Shown piece by piece: positions 25,273 to 32,312 of a stretch of DNA of 64,000 nucleotides. A model generated the notes under the pieces. It was given only the letters and a program-made list of their open reading frames with translations. It ran no database searches and was not told the DNA's origin. The stretch is from Collinsella sp. AF02-46-1 (GTDB lineage Bacteria > Actinomycetota > Coriobacteriia > Coriobacteriales > Coriobacteriaceae), in NCBI RefSeq assembly GCF_003465825.1, contig NZ_QSBV01000010.1, positions 29,068 to 93,067 of the forward strand. Direction: 5' to 3'. Made by a program: the position numbers and the translations under genes. Position 1 is the stretch's first letter. Each line of letters opens with the position of its first letter.

Positions 25273-26148
25273 ATGGACATGACGGATATGACGAGGGCGG
25301 CCGTGTCGCGCCGTCACTTTTTGCAGCTGGCGGGCGCCGGCATGCTTGCGCTGACGGGGACCGCGCTTACCGGTTGCGGCAACTCCACCAGCGGCGAGGG
25401 CTCCGACAAGGGGTCCAAGCTTGCGGCCATTAAGTCGCGTGGACATCTGAATGCCGGCGTCAAGAAGGACGTTCCCGGCTATGGCTATTACGACACCGCC
25501 AAGGGCCGCTTTGAGGGCATGGAAGTCGATTTGTGCTACCAGATCGCCGCTGCCGTCTTTGGCGTGAGCTACAAGGAGGCCCGCGCCCAGGAGCTTGTCG
25601 AGTTTACCGACGTAACGCCCAAGACGCGCGGCCCGCTGATCGATAACGGCCAACTCGACGTGGTCGCGGCGACCTACACCATCACCGACGAGCGCAAGAA
25701 GAGCTGGGATTTCTCGACGCCGTACCGCACCGACTACGTGGGACTCATGGTCAAGAAGCGTTCGGGCTTTACCTCGATTGAGGACTTGGACGGCAAGGTC
25801 ATTGGCGTGAGCCAGGGTGCCACCACGCAGGGGCTGATCGAGCAGATGATCAAGGACAACGGCTTTAGCTGCAAGCCCGAGTTTAGGGCCTTTAGCGGCT
25901 ACCCCATCATCAAGAGTTCGCTCGACGCCGGCAATATCGACGTCTTTGCCATGGACCGCTCTACGCTGGCAGGCTACATGAACGAGACCGTCGAGCTGCT
26001 GCAGCCCGAGGTCAAGTTTGGCGAGCAGGGCTACGGCGTGGCGACCAAGAAGGGCTGCGACCTTTCGGCCGTGGTCGATCAGGTGATTTGCGATCGTCTG
26101 GCCGACGGCTGGCTCGACCAAGAGGTCAAGACCTGGGGTCTTGTATAG
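25273..26148 (+). CDS. Amino acid ABC transporter substrate-binding lipoprotein with Tat-type signal
   Basis: 291 residues. The N-terminus reads SRRHFLQLAGAGMLALTGTALTGCGN: a twin-arginine motif followed by a hydrophobic stretch and a lipobox (LTGC). The rest matches the SBP family 3 fold (LAAIKSRGHLNAGV ... MEVDLCYQIAAAVFG ... ATYTITDERKKSWDFSTPYRTDYVGLMVKK). It delivers the amino acid to the two permeases downstream. The ATG at 25273 overlaps no Shine-Dalgarno of note; a GTG three bases earlier is an alternative. A Tat-exported lipoprotein for this role is less usual than a Sec one. Confidence 0.92.
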   Translation: MDMTDMTRAAVSRRHFLQLAGAGMLALTGTALTGCGNSTSGEGSDKGSKLAAIKSRGHLNAGVKKDVPGYGYYDTAKGRFEGMEVDLCYQIAAAVFGVSYKEARAQELVEFTDVTPKTRGPLIDNGQLDVVAATYTITDERKKSWDFSTPYRTDYVGLMVKKRSGFTSIEDLDGKVIGVSQGATTQGLIEQMIKDNGFSCKPEFRAFSGYPIIKSSLDAGNIDVFAMDRSTLAGYMNETVELLQPEVKFGEQGYGVATKKGCDLSAVVDQVICDRLADGWLDQEVKTWGLV

Positions 26149-26173
26149 GCGCATCGTCCAAGGAAGGAATCAA

Positions 26174-26920
26174 ATGCTCGAAGGATTATTTGACGCCGAC
26201 CGTTGGTCGACGACATTTCAAAACATGGGGCCCTTCTGGGAGGGCTTTGGCGTGACGCTACAGGTGGTCGTTGCCGGTCTGCTGCTGTCGCTGGTGCTGG
26301 GCACGCTGCTGGGTGTGTTCTCGACCACCCGTTCGCGCGTGCTGCGCGCCATAAGCCGCGTGTACGTGGAGTTTTACCAGAACACCCCGTTGCCCGTGCA
26401 GGTGCTCTTTATGTACATGGCTGGTCCGCAGTTTTTGCAGGCCATAACCGGTGCCGACCAGCCGGTGCGCATCGCGCCGTTCGTGCTGGGCTTCTTGGGC
26501 GTGGGCCTGTATCACGCGGCCTACATCTCGGAGGTTATCCGCACCGGTATCGAGGCGGTTCCGCGCGGTCAGATGGAGGCGGCGCAGAGCCAGGGCTTCA
26601 CCCGTGCGCAGGCGTACTGGTACATCGTGCTGCCCCAGACATTCAAGATCATTCTGCCGCCGCTGTGTAACCAGGCGCTCAACCTGGTCAAGAACACGTC
26701 GGTGCTGGCGCTTGTGGCCGGCGGCGACCTTATGTACCGTTCCGACAACTTTGTGAGTCTGTACGGTTACCTGCAGGGATACATCGTCTGCTGCCTTATG
26801 TACTTCATCATCTGCTTTCCGCTCGCCATGCTGGTGCAGTGGCTCGAGCGCCGCTCCAAGGAGCGTCCGCGCGGCGTGAGCCTGGCCGAGCTGGGGCTCG
26901 ACAACGTAGAGGAGGCCTAG
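26174..26920 (+). CDS. Amino acid ABC transporter permease (HisM/GlnP family)
   Basis: 248 residues with about five membrane segments. The EAA loop is visible as RGQMEAAQSQGFTRAQAYWYIVLPQTFKIILPP, which contacts the ATPase. The N-terminal part VTLQVVVAGLLLSLVLGTLLGVFSTT and YVEFYQNTPLPVQVLFMY are typical of polar amino acid permeases. AGGAAGGA precedes the ATG at 26174; the longer frame from 26141 overlaps the binding protein. A second, similar permease follows after 3 bp, so the transporter is a heterodimer. Confidence 0.94.
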   Translation: MLEGLFDADRWSTTFQNMGPFWEGFGVTLQVVVAGLLLSLVLGTLLGVFSTTRSRVLRAISRVYVEFYQNTPLPVQVLFMYMAGPQFLQAITGADQPVRIAPFVLGFLGVGLYHAAYISEVIRTGIEAVPRGQMEAAQSQGFTRAQAYWYIVLPQTFKIILPPLCNQALNLVKNTSVLALVAGGDLMYRSDNFVSLYGYLQGYIVCCLMYFIICFPLAMLVQWLERRSKERPRGVSLAELGLDNVEEA

Positions 26921-26923
26921 CGC

Positions 26924-27562
26924 ATGGAAATCTTCAACGCGACCAACCTGCTCTACATTTGGGGCGGCTTTGTTAAGACCATAGAGATCTCGGCGCTGTC
27001 GATCTTTTTCTCGCTCATCTTTGGCACGGTCCTGGCGCTCGTTAAAAGCTATGCGCCCCGCCCATTCCGTATTTTGGTGAGCGCCTATATCGAGCTGTTC
27101 CGTTGCACGCCGAACCTGCTGTGGATCCTGTTCATCTACTTTACGGTGCAGGGTTTGGACATTGTGATTTCGACCATCGCCTTTACGCTGTTTACCAGCG
27201 CTGTTATGGCCGAGATTGTGCGCGGCGGCCTCAACTCGATTCCGCGCGGCCAGTTTGAGGCGGCGCAGAGCCAGGGCTTCGGCTTCTTTGCCACCATGCG
27301 CTACATCATTCTGCCGCAGACGTTTAAGACGATCATTCCGGCGTTGTTTAGCCAGTGCACGACCGTCATTAAGGACAGCTCGTATCTTTCGGGCATTAAC
27401 GTGGCCGAGCTCATGTACACGGCAAACGTCGTGATGGCCCATGCGATCGATCTGTCGCAGGTGCTTATGCTCTACGGCCTGGTGTTTGCGATGTACTTTG
27501 TGCTCAACTTTGGTATTTCGCTGCTGGTTCGAGCTTACCAACGCCGCATCGTAGCCGCATAG
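26924..27562 (+). CDS. Amino acid ABC transporter permease, second subunit
   Basis: 212 residues with about five membrane segments. FVKTIEISALSIFFSLIFGTVLALVKSY and YIELFRCTPNLLWILFIYF open the protein; the EAA loop is RGQFEAAQSQGFGFFATMRYIILPQTFKTIIPALF, nearly parallel to the previous permease. It begins 3 bp after that gene. It is the last gene of the transporter cluster, and a long palindrome follows immediately after the stop. Confidence 0.94.
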   Translation: MEIFNATNLLYIWGGFVKTIEISALSIFFSLIFGTVLALVKSYAPRPFRILVSAYIELFRCTPNLLWILFIYFTVQGLDIVISTIAFTLFTSAVMAEIVRGGLNSIPRGQFEAAQSQGFGFFATMRYIILPQTFKTIIPALFSQCTTVIKDSSYLSGINVAELMYTANVVMAHAIDLSQVLMLYGLVFAMYFVLNFGISLLVRAYQRRIVAA

Positions 27563-27668
27563 CCTGGCTTTCCCTGGCACCCAACCTTGGCCTTCAAACC
27601 GTCGCTCGCGTACCAAAGTACGCGTCGCTCCTCTTTCAGGCCAATCTTGGGCACCAGGAAAACCCAGG
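27562..27668. repeat. 107-bp long imperfect inverted repeat after the ABC permease
   Basis: Outer arms beginning CCTGG(C/G)TTT and continuing CCTGG..CCCAA..TTGGCCT are complementary over about 35 positions with mismatches, around a short central palindrome GCGTAC-CAAA-GTACGC. There is no T tract. It could act as a stabilising hairpin or be a dispersed element. Confidence 0.7.
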
Positions 27669-27729
27669 TACGGTATCGTGGGAATAAGAGATAAACAGCC
27701 CTTTTCTCATTTGTTAGAAAGGAATCGCG

Positions 27730-28353
27730 ATGAGCGATCTGGAGAACAAGAAGAATCCTGTGGTCATTACCATCGCGCGCGATTTTGGTGCCGAGGGCCA
27801 CGAGATTGGCCGAATGCTTGCCAACGAGCTGGGGATTCCGCTGTACGACAACGAACTGCTGGTGCGTGCGTCGCTGCGTGCGGGCGAGTCGCTCGACAAG
27901 ATGGCCGCCTACGACGAGCGCCTGGCCGTGGAGAACATGGCGTTTTTGCCCGACCGCTACGACGCCCGTTCGTACTCGGACAAGCTGTTCCAAAAGATGA
28001 GCCAGGTGATTTTGGACCTGGGTGAGACCGAGAGCTGCATTATCGAAGGCCGCCTGTCCGATTACCTGCTTCGCAACAACCCCAACCACATTGCCGTGTT
28101 GGTGACAGCGCCCTTTGAGGACCGCGTCGAGATTGTGCGCAAGAAGCGTGGCCTTAACAAAAAGAAGGGTGCCAAGCTGGTCAAGCAGCAGCAGAAGGCG
28201 CGTGAGGCGTTCTATAAGCGCTACAGCGCCGGAAAGTGGAAGATGACGAGCGGTAAGGATATCGTCGTCAATCGCGCCAAGCTGGGCCGCGAGGGCTGCA
28301 AAGACGTTATCGCCGCTGCCTACCGCTACAAAGTAGCGCAGCTCGAAGACTAA
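27730..28353 (+). CDS. Cytidylate kinase-like family protein
   Basis: 207 residues. The N-terminus VVITIARDFGAEGHEIGRMLANELGIPLYDNELLVRAS follows the cytidylate kinase-like (AAA_26, PF13189) pattern, with a glycine-rich nucleotide loop that differs from the classical GKST. Later motifs IIEGRLSDYLL and FEDRVEIVRKKRGL, then a helical basic C-terminus, also fit. These proteins are common in anaerobes and their substrate is unknown; CMP kinase activity should not be assumed. GAAAGGA precedes the ATG. Monocistronic. Confidence 0.85.
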   Translation: MSDLENKKNPVVITIARDFGAEGHEIGRMLANELGIPLYDNELLVRASLRAGESLDKMAAYDERLAVENMAFLPDRYDARSYSDKLFQKMSQVILDLGETESCIIEGRLSDYLLRNNPNHIAVLVTAPFEDRVEIVRKKRGLNKKKGAKLVKQQQKAREAFYKRYSAGKWKMTSGKDIVVNRAKLGREGCKDVIAAAYRYKVAQLED

Positions 28354-28357
28354 CCGA

Positions 28358-28401
28358 CCAAAACCACCACAAAGGGGACAGGCACCTTTGTGGGGGTTTT
28401 G
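28358..28401. repeat. Palindromic repeat, left copy (GGGGACAGGCACC family)
   Basis: CCACAAAGG and CCTTTGTGG pair around GGACAGGCA. A closely similar element in opposite orientation lies at 28610-28649. The two flank the 15-bp-arm array between them. Confidence 0.8.
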
Positions 28402-28456
28402 TTTTAGGCCGAGGGAAAGGCCTTGGCGGCAGTGCCTATCCTCGGCTTTTGCATAG

Positions 28457-28591
28457 TCTCGATCTGTAACACCAAGCCAGCGAAAATGGCTCTAACTGTT
28501 ACAGATTGAGATGCGGCGTGGGCGGCCGGCACAATATCTCGATCTGTAACAACTGCAGGGCTCAACGGACTCCAACTGTTACAGATTGAGA
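28457..28591. repeat. Array of 15-bp arms alternating in orientation every 40 bp (two 55-bp units)
   Basis: Unit 1 (28457-28511) and unit 2 (28537-28591) are each exactly 55 bp: left arm TCTCGATCTGTAACA, a 25-bp unique centre, and right arm TGTTACAGATTGAGA. A unique 25-bp segment separates the units. The arms therefore start at 28457, 28497, 28537 and 28577, exactly 40 bp apart. Three further units of the same kind are at 46039-46254. Confidence 0.93.
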
Positions 28592-28609
28592 CAAAACGAT
28601 CAGGCAAGT

Positions 28610-28649
28610 CCAAAACCACCACTAAGGTGCCTGTCCCCTTTGCGGTGGT
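28610..28649. repeat. Palindromic repeat, right copy (GGGGACAGGCACC family, inverted)
   Basis: CCAAAACCACCAC opens the element and GGTGCCTGTCCCC lies in its middle. It is the near-complement of the element at 28358-28401, so the array between is bounded by inverted repeats. Confidence 0.8.
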
Positions 28650-28666
28650 CGGGCGGCCGGCATAGA

Positions 28667-28705
28667 AAAAAGTCCCCGCCGGGCGTGTGCTCGACGGGGA
28701 CTTTG
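28667..28705 (-). terminator. Terminator of the nfn operon
   Basis: AAAGTCCCCG and CGGGGACTTT pair around a 16-nt loop; read on the minus strand it ends in a T run. It lies just after the nfnB stop. Confidence 0.88.
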
Positions 28706-28732
28706 CCGTTTAATGGCTAGCGCTGAGGGTGA

Positions 28733-30142
28733 TTACTCGCCCAGCAGGCTCTTGGTGATCGAAGCGGCGGCCTTCTTGCCGGCGCCCATCGCCAGAATGA
28801 CCGTAGCGGCACCGGTGACGATGTCGCCGCCGGCCCAGATGCGGGGATCGGTGGTCTGGCCGGTCTCCTCGTCGGCAACGATGTAGCCCCACTTGTTGAG
28901 CTCCATCTTGCCGCCGATCTTCTTTGCGAAGGGGTTGGCGTTGGTGCCGATAGCCGAGATCGCGACGTCGCAGGGGATCTCCTCGATGGCGCCCTCGATG
29001 GGCACCGGGCGACGACGGCCGGACTCGTCGGGCTCGCCGAGTTCCATCTTCTGGACCTTGACGGCGCACACGGAGCCGTCCTCGCCAGCGACAAACTCGA
29101 GCGGGGAGACGAGCGGCAGAACCTCGACGCCCTCGGCCTTGGCGTGGTGCAGCTCGGCGCGACGGCAGGGCATCTCGTCCTCGGTACGACGGTAGGCGAT
29201 GATGGCGTGCTCGGCGCCCAGGCGCTTGGCGGTACGGACGGCGTCCATAGCCACGTTGCCGCCACCAAAGACAACGACGTTCTTGCCGTGCTTGGTGGGG
29301 GTGTCGTACTCGGGGAACTTGTTAGCCTTCATCAGGTTCACGCGGGTGAGGTACTCGTTGGCGAAGAAGACGTTGGGCAGGTTCTCGCCGGGGACGTTGA
29401 GGAACTTGGGCAGGCCGGCGCCGGTCGCCACGTAGATGGCGTCGAAGCCCTGCTCGAACAGCTCCTCGGCCGTGGCCATGTTGCCCACGACGGAGTTGTA
29501 CTCAAACTTGACGCCCATGTCCTCCAGGCCGTCGATCTCGCGCTTGACGACTGCCTTGGGCAGACGGAACTCGGGGATGCCGTAGACCAGCACGCCGCCG
29601 CCGGTAAAGAAGGCCTCAAAGACGGTGACGTCAAAGCCGTTGCGGGCGAGCTCGCCGGCGCAGGTGATGCCGGACGGGCCGGAGCCGACGACGGCGACCT
29701 TCTTGCCGTTCTTGGGAGCCATCTTGGGCGTGGAAGCGAGCTCGGGGCGGTCGCCCAGGAAGCGCTCGAGCTGGCCGATGGCCACGGGCTCGGACTTCTT
29801 GCCACGGATGCACTTACCCTCGCACTGGTTCTCCTGCGGGCAGACGCGGCCGCAGATGGCGGGAAGCATGGAGTCCTCGCGGATGGTATCGAGAGCGCCG
29901 CCGAAGTCCTTCGCGCGGATCTGCTCGATAAAGCGGGGGATGTTGATGTTGACGGGGCAGCCCTCAACACAGAACGGCTTCTTGCAGTTGAGGCAGCGCT
30001 CGGCCTCGGCCAGCGCCATCTCCTCGGTGAAGCCCTTGTCGACGGGGCGGAAGTCGCAGGCGCGCTCGGCGGCCGGCTCCTCGTTATCGGGGGTGCGGGG
30101 CGACTTCATATCGGCAACGAAACGACCGTTAACTAGTGGCAT
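28733..30142 (-). CDS. nfnB: NADPH-dependent glutamate synthase small-chain family / NfnB (NfnL) subunit
   Basis: 469 residues. The N-terminal domain has cysteine clusters for two Fe-S centres (CLNCKKPFCVEGCPVNINIPRF and CGRVCPQENQCEGKC, about residues 48-115). Then come an FAD site (VAVVGSGPSGITCAGELARNGFDVTVFE, from about 149), an NAD(P) site (VVVFGGGNVAMDAVRTAKRLGA), and a C-terminal FAD segment (AISAIGTNANPFA ... RIWAGGDIVTGAATVILAMGAGKKAAASI). Alone it resembles GltD, but it overlaps by 10 bp a ferredoxin-NADP reductase alpha-like gene and no GltB is present, which is the arrangement of the NfnAB transhydrogenase that exchanges electrons between NADH, NADPH and ferredoxin. Bifurcation is inferred from the pair. 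Confidence 0.88.
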   Translation of the reverse strand: MPLVNGRFVADMKSPRTPDNEEPAAERACDFRPVDKGFTEEMALAEAERCLNCKKPFCVEGCPVNINIPRFIEQIRAKDFGGALDTIREDSMLPAICGRVCPQENQCEGKCIRGKKSEPVAIGQLERFLGDRPELASTPKMAPKNGKKVAVVGSGPSGITCAGELARNGFDVTVFEAFFTGGGVLVYGIPEFRLPKAVVKREIDGLEDMGVKFEYNSVVGNMATAEELFEQGFDAIYVATGAGLPKFLNVPGENLPNVFFANEYLTRVNLMKANKFPEYDTPTKHGKNVVVFGGGNVAMDAVRTAKRLGAEHAIIAYRRTEDEMPCRRAELHHAKAEGVEVLPLVSPLEFVAGEDGSVCAVKVQKMELGEPDESGRRRPVPIEGAIEEIPCDVAISAIGTNANPFAKKIGGKMELNKWGYIVADEETGQTTDPRIWAGGDIVTGAATVILAMGAGKKAAASITKSLLGE

Positions 30143-30972
30143 GCGCAGCTCTTTTCCTCATAGGCCTTGAGGGACTCGCCCTCTTCGGAACGGTAAGCGG
30201 CCTGGCGGGCACGAAGGTCATCCCAGTCGACCAGGGTGGCATCGAAGTCGGGGCCGTCGACGCAAGCGAACTTGGTCACGCCGCCCACCTCGACGCGGCA
30301 GCAGCCGCACATGCCGGTGCCGTCAACCATGATGGGGTTGAGCGACGCGGTGATGGGGGTGTCGTACTTCTGGGCGGTGAGGGTCGAGAACTTCATCATC
30401 GGAACGGGGCCGACGCAGAAGACCTGGCTCACGGCCTTGTCCTGCAGCAGGCGCTCCAGCGGAGCGGTGACAACGCCCTGCTCGCCGTAGGAGCCGTCGT
30501 CGGTGGTGATGTGGATGTGGTCCTCGTCGAGGAGCTCGCGGAACTGGTCCTCCATGAGCAGGAGGTCCTTGGTGCGGGCGCCCATGATGGCGTGCACCTC
30601 GTGACCGGTCTCGACCAGGTGCTTGGCGACCGGGAAGGCAATTGCCAGGCCGACGCCGCCGCCAATGACGGCGCAGGGGCCCTCGGCCATCTCGGTGGGA
30701 ACGCCCAGCGGGCCCACGACGTCGCGCAGCGACTCGCCGGCCTCGTAGGTGGACAGCATCTCGGTGGTCTTGCCGATCACCATGAAGATGAACTCGACCC
30801 AGCCCTCGTCACCGTTCCAGCCGGCCAGGGTAAACGGGACGCGCTCGCCCGTCTCGTTGGCGCGAACCATGAGGAACTGTCCAGCGTGCGCATGTTTGGC
30901 GATTGCAGGCGCCTCGATGCGGAACTTGAACACCTTCTCAGAGAACTGCGTCTTCTCCAGGATCTTATACAT
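30133..30972 (-). CDS. nfnA: Sulfide dehydrogenase / ferredoxin-NADP reductase alpha-like subunit, NfnA (NfnS)
   Basis: 279 residues. FAD-binding beta-barrel (FRIEAPAIAKHAHAGQFLMVRANETGERVPFTLA), NAD-binding part (CAVIGGGVGLAIAFPVAKHL, about 103-122) and a C-terminal [2Fe-2S] cysteine cluster (GTGMCGCCRVEVGGVTKFACVDGPDFD, about 218-244) follow the PyrK/NfnA family. The first gene of the nfnA-nfnB pair on the minus strand, with GAGAGGGG before the ATG. The cysteine-rich end CACH is unusual at the extreme C-terminus but its role is unknown. Confidence 0.88.
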   Translation of the reverse strand: MYKILEKTQFSEKVFKFRIEAPAIAKHAHAGQFLMVRANETGERVPFTLAGWNGDEGWVEFIFMVIGKTTEMLSTYEAGESLRDVVGPLGVPTEMAEGPCAVIGGGVGLAIAFPVAKHLVETGHEVHAIMGARTKDLLLMEDQFRELLDEDHIHITTDDGSYGEQGVVTAPLERLLQDKAVSQVFCVGPVPMMKFSTLTAQKYDTPITASLNPIMVDGTGMCGCCRVEVGGVTKFACVDGPDFDATLVDWDDLRARQAAYRSEEGESLKAYEEKSCACH

Positions 30973-31132
30973 AGAACCCCTCTCTTGTTAGGGCCGCCGA
31001 ACCGTGCCTCCACGGAAATGGACGGCAGCCCGAATAAAACCGTACGCGCACAGGCGTTGTGCAGACATACGGTGCAAATTATACCCTCATGGACATGTCG
31101 CTTGCGTGTATCTTCGGCAGGTGGGAAAAGTG

Positions 31133-31170
31133 ACCTGCCAAAAAGGGACAGGTTTATTTTGGTCGGTTTT
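31133..31170. repeat. 38-bp palindromic repeat (GGGACAGGTTTATTTTGG family)
   Basis: ACCTGCCAAAAAGGGACAGG at the left and GGTCGGTTTT at the right, closely matching the copy at 19022-19062. It lies between nfnA and pth, next to a strong terminator. Confidence 0.78.
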
Positions 31171-31184
31171 ATCAGGCAAAACGG

Positions 31185-31226
31185 CAAAGGGGGCCGGCCT
31201 CAGGTTGTGATGAGGCCGGCCCCCTT
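31185..31226. terminator. Terminator after pth / before nfnA
   Basis: AAAGGGGGCCGGCCTC and its perfect complement form a 16-bp stem with a 10-nt loop. A and T tracts occur at the ends of the stem; on the minus strand it follows pth. Confidence 0.85.
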
Positions 31227-31294
31227 TGGGGCGCTGCATATGTATGGCGGCGCAGGACTTATTGCGATGCGGCCGCGGCGGCGTTTTCGCATAT

Positions 31295-31333
31295 AAAACC
31301 TGCCAAAATTAACATCCCTAAATGGTAGGTTTT
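31295..31333. repeat. 39-bp palindromic repeat, inverted copy supplying the pth stop codon
   Basis: AAAACCTGCCA and TGGTAGGTTTT pair around AAATTAACATCCCTAA. The element is the reverse complement of the copy after purF. The TTA at 31332-31334 (TAA on the minus strand) is the pth stop and overlaps the repeat arm. Confidence 0.8.
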
Positions 31334-31961
31334 AGTGCTTGCCGTTGGCGGAAGCGGCACCGTTTACGTGATCGCGGGCGTAGATTACGCCGTGGACGAT
31401 GGCCAAACCGGCGGCATCTGCGGCGCGGGTGCAGGTGTCCTGGAAGCCCTCGGCCTCGCGGGCGCGCAGCTGCTTAAGCACATAGTCTGCGACGGCCATC
31501 TTGCCGGGAGGGTTGCCGATGCCGGTGCGGATGCGGCTGAAGTCGCGGCTGCCCATCTTGTCGATGATGGAACGCAGGCCGTTGTGGCCAGCATGGCCGC
31601 CGCCCACCTTAACACGCACGTCGCCGGCGGGAATATCGAGCTCGTCGTGGATTACGAGCAGCTCCTCGGCCTTGATCTTGTACTCGCGGCAGAGCTTGGA
31701 GATGGGGCCGCCCGAGGTGTTCATGAATGACTGCGGCTTGACCAGCACAATCTGGCGTTTGCCGCCCTCTTCCTCGGCATCGTTGATATTGATGAGCGCG
31801 ACCTCGGCACCGGCCTGATTTTTCCAATACGTGACACCGGCCTGACGGGCCAGCTCGTCGATTGCCTTAAAGCCGGCGTTGTGGCGGGTCTCGGCATATT
31901 CCTCGCCCGGGTTGCCAAGCCCGGCAACCATGCGAATCTTAAGCGGCTGTGCAGCTGCCAT
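31332..31961 (-). CDS. pth: Peptidyl-tRNA hydrolase
   Basis: 209 residues. Pth frees tRNA from stalled peptidyl-tRNA. Seen: MVAGLGNPGEEYAETRHNAGF, with the catalytic His in TRHNAG, VKPQSFMNTSGGPISKLCREY, VIHDELDIPAGDVRVKVGGGHAGHNGLRSI and FSRIRTGIGNP, the standard family signatures. GAAAGGA is 5 bases before the ATG at 31961; the ATG two codons earlier (31967) is too close to it. The last codons lie at a palindromic repeat. Confidence 0.97.
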   Translation of the reverse strand: MAAAQPLKIRMVAGLGNPGEEYAETRHNAGFKAIDELARQAGVTYWKNQAGAEVALININDAEEEGGKRQIVLVKPQSFMNTSGGPISKLCREYKIKAEELLVIHDELDIPAGDVRVKVGGGHAGHNGLRSIIDKMGSRDFSRIRTGIGNPPGKMAVADYVLKQLRAREAEGFQDTCTRAADAAGLAIVHGVIYARDHVNGAASANGKH

Positions 31962-32075
31962 GTTCATCCTTTCGTTGATTTGTCGCCTGCTATGGTGAGC
32001 GACCCTGTTGCCGCTGTCAAATGGAGGGCAATTGAGGTGAGTTGAGGGCGTTTGAGCGGTTGCAGGAAACCGGGG

Positions 32076-32279
32076 TGGACAGTTAGTTCAGATTTGTATA
32101 AAGCAAGAGGCTCTCGGCTGCCAAAATCGGAGACATGGAGCCGTTTCGGTGCTTTGGGGCGCACGTTTTGCGCTATTTCGAAGCCATTCGAGCCTTTAAA
32201 TGAGGTGATTGGCCCCGAGATGGCAGCAAAGCGCCTTGAAATAAGCCGTCTGTTTATACAAATCTGAACTAACTGTCCA
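32076..32279. mobile_element. MITE-like element, 204 bp, copy 1
   Basis: The ends are perfect 27-bp inverted repeats (starting TGGACAGTTAGTTCAGATTT) at 32076-32102 and 32253-32279. It has no convincing gene. A second element of exactly the same length lies at 33605-33808; the interiors are diverged but share a recognisable block (read on the minus strand here: CTGCCATCTCGGGGCCAATC). It lies next to the nuclease-like hypothetical gene. Confidence 0.85.
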
Positions 32280-32312
32280 GCCTTGCTCGGCGATGTTGTC
32301 GAGATACGCTTT

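Noticed and set aside
28457..28591. CRISPR array
   Set aside because: The repeats alternate in orientation, are only 15 bp against 25-bp spacers, and no cas gene is in the window.
29144..30136. 330-residue plus-strand frame over nfnB
   Set aside because: It is the complement of the conserved NfnB Fe-S and FAD region, so its composition reflects that gene.
32052..32267. 71-residue frame inside the first MITE-like element
   Set aside because: The second copy does not keep the frame and there is no ribosome-binding site.
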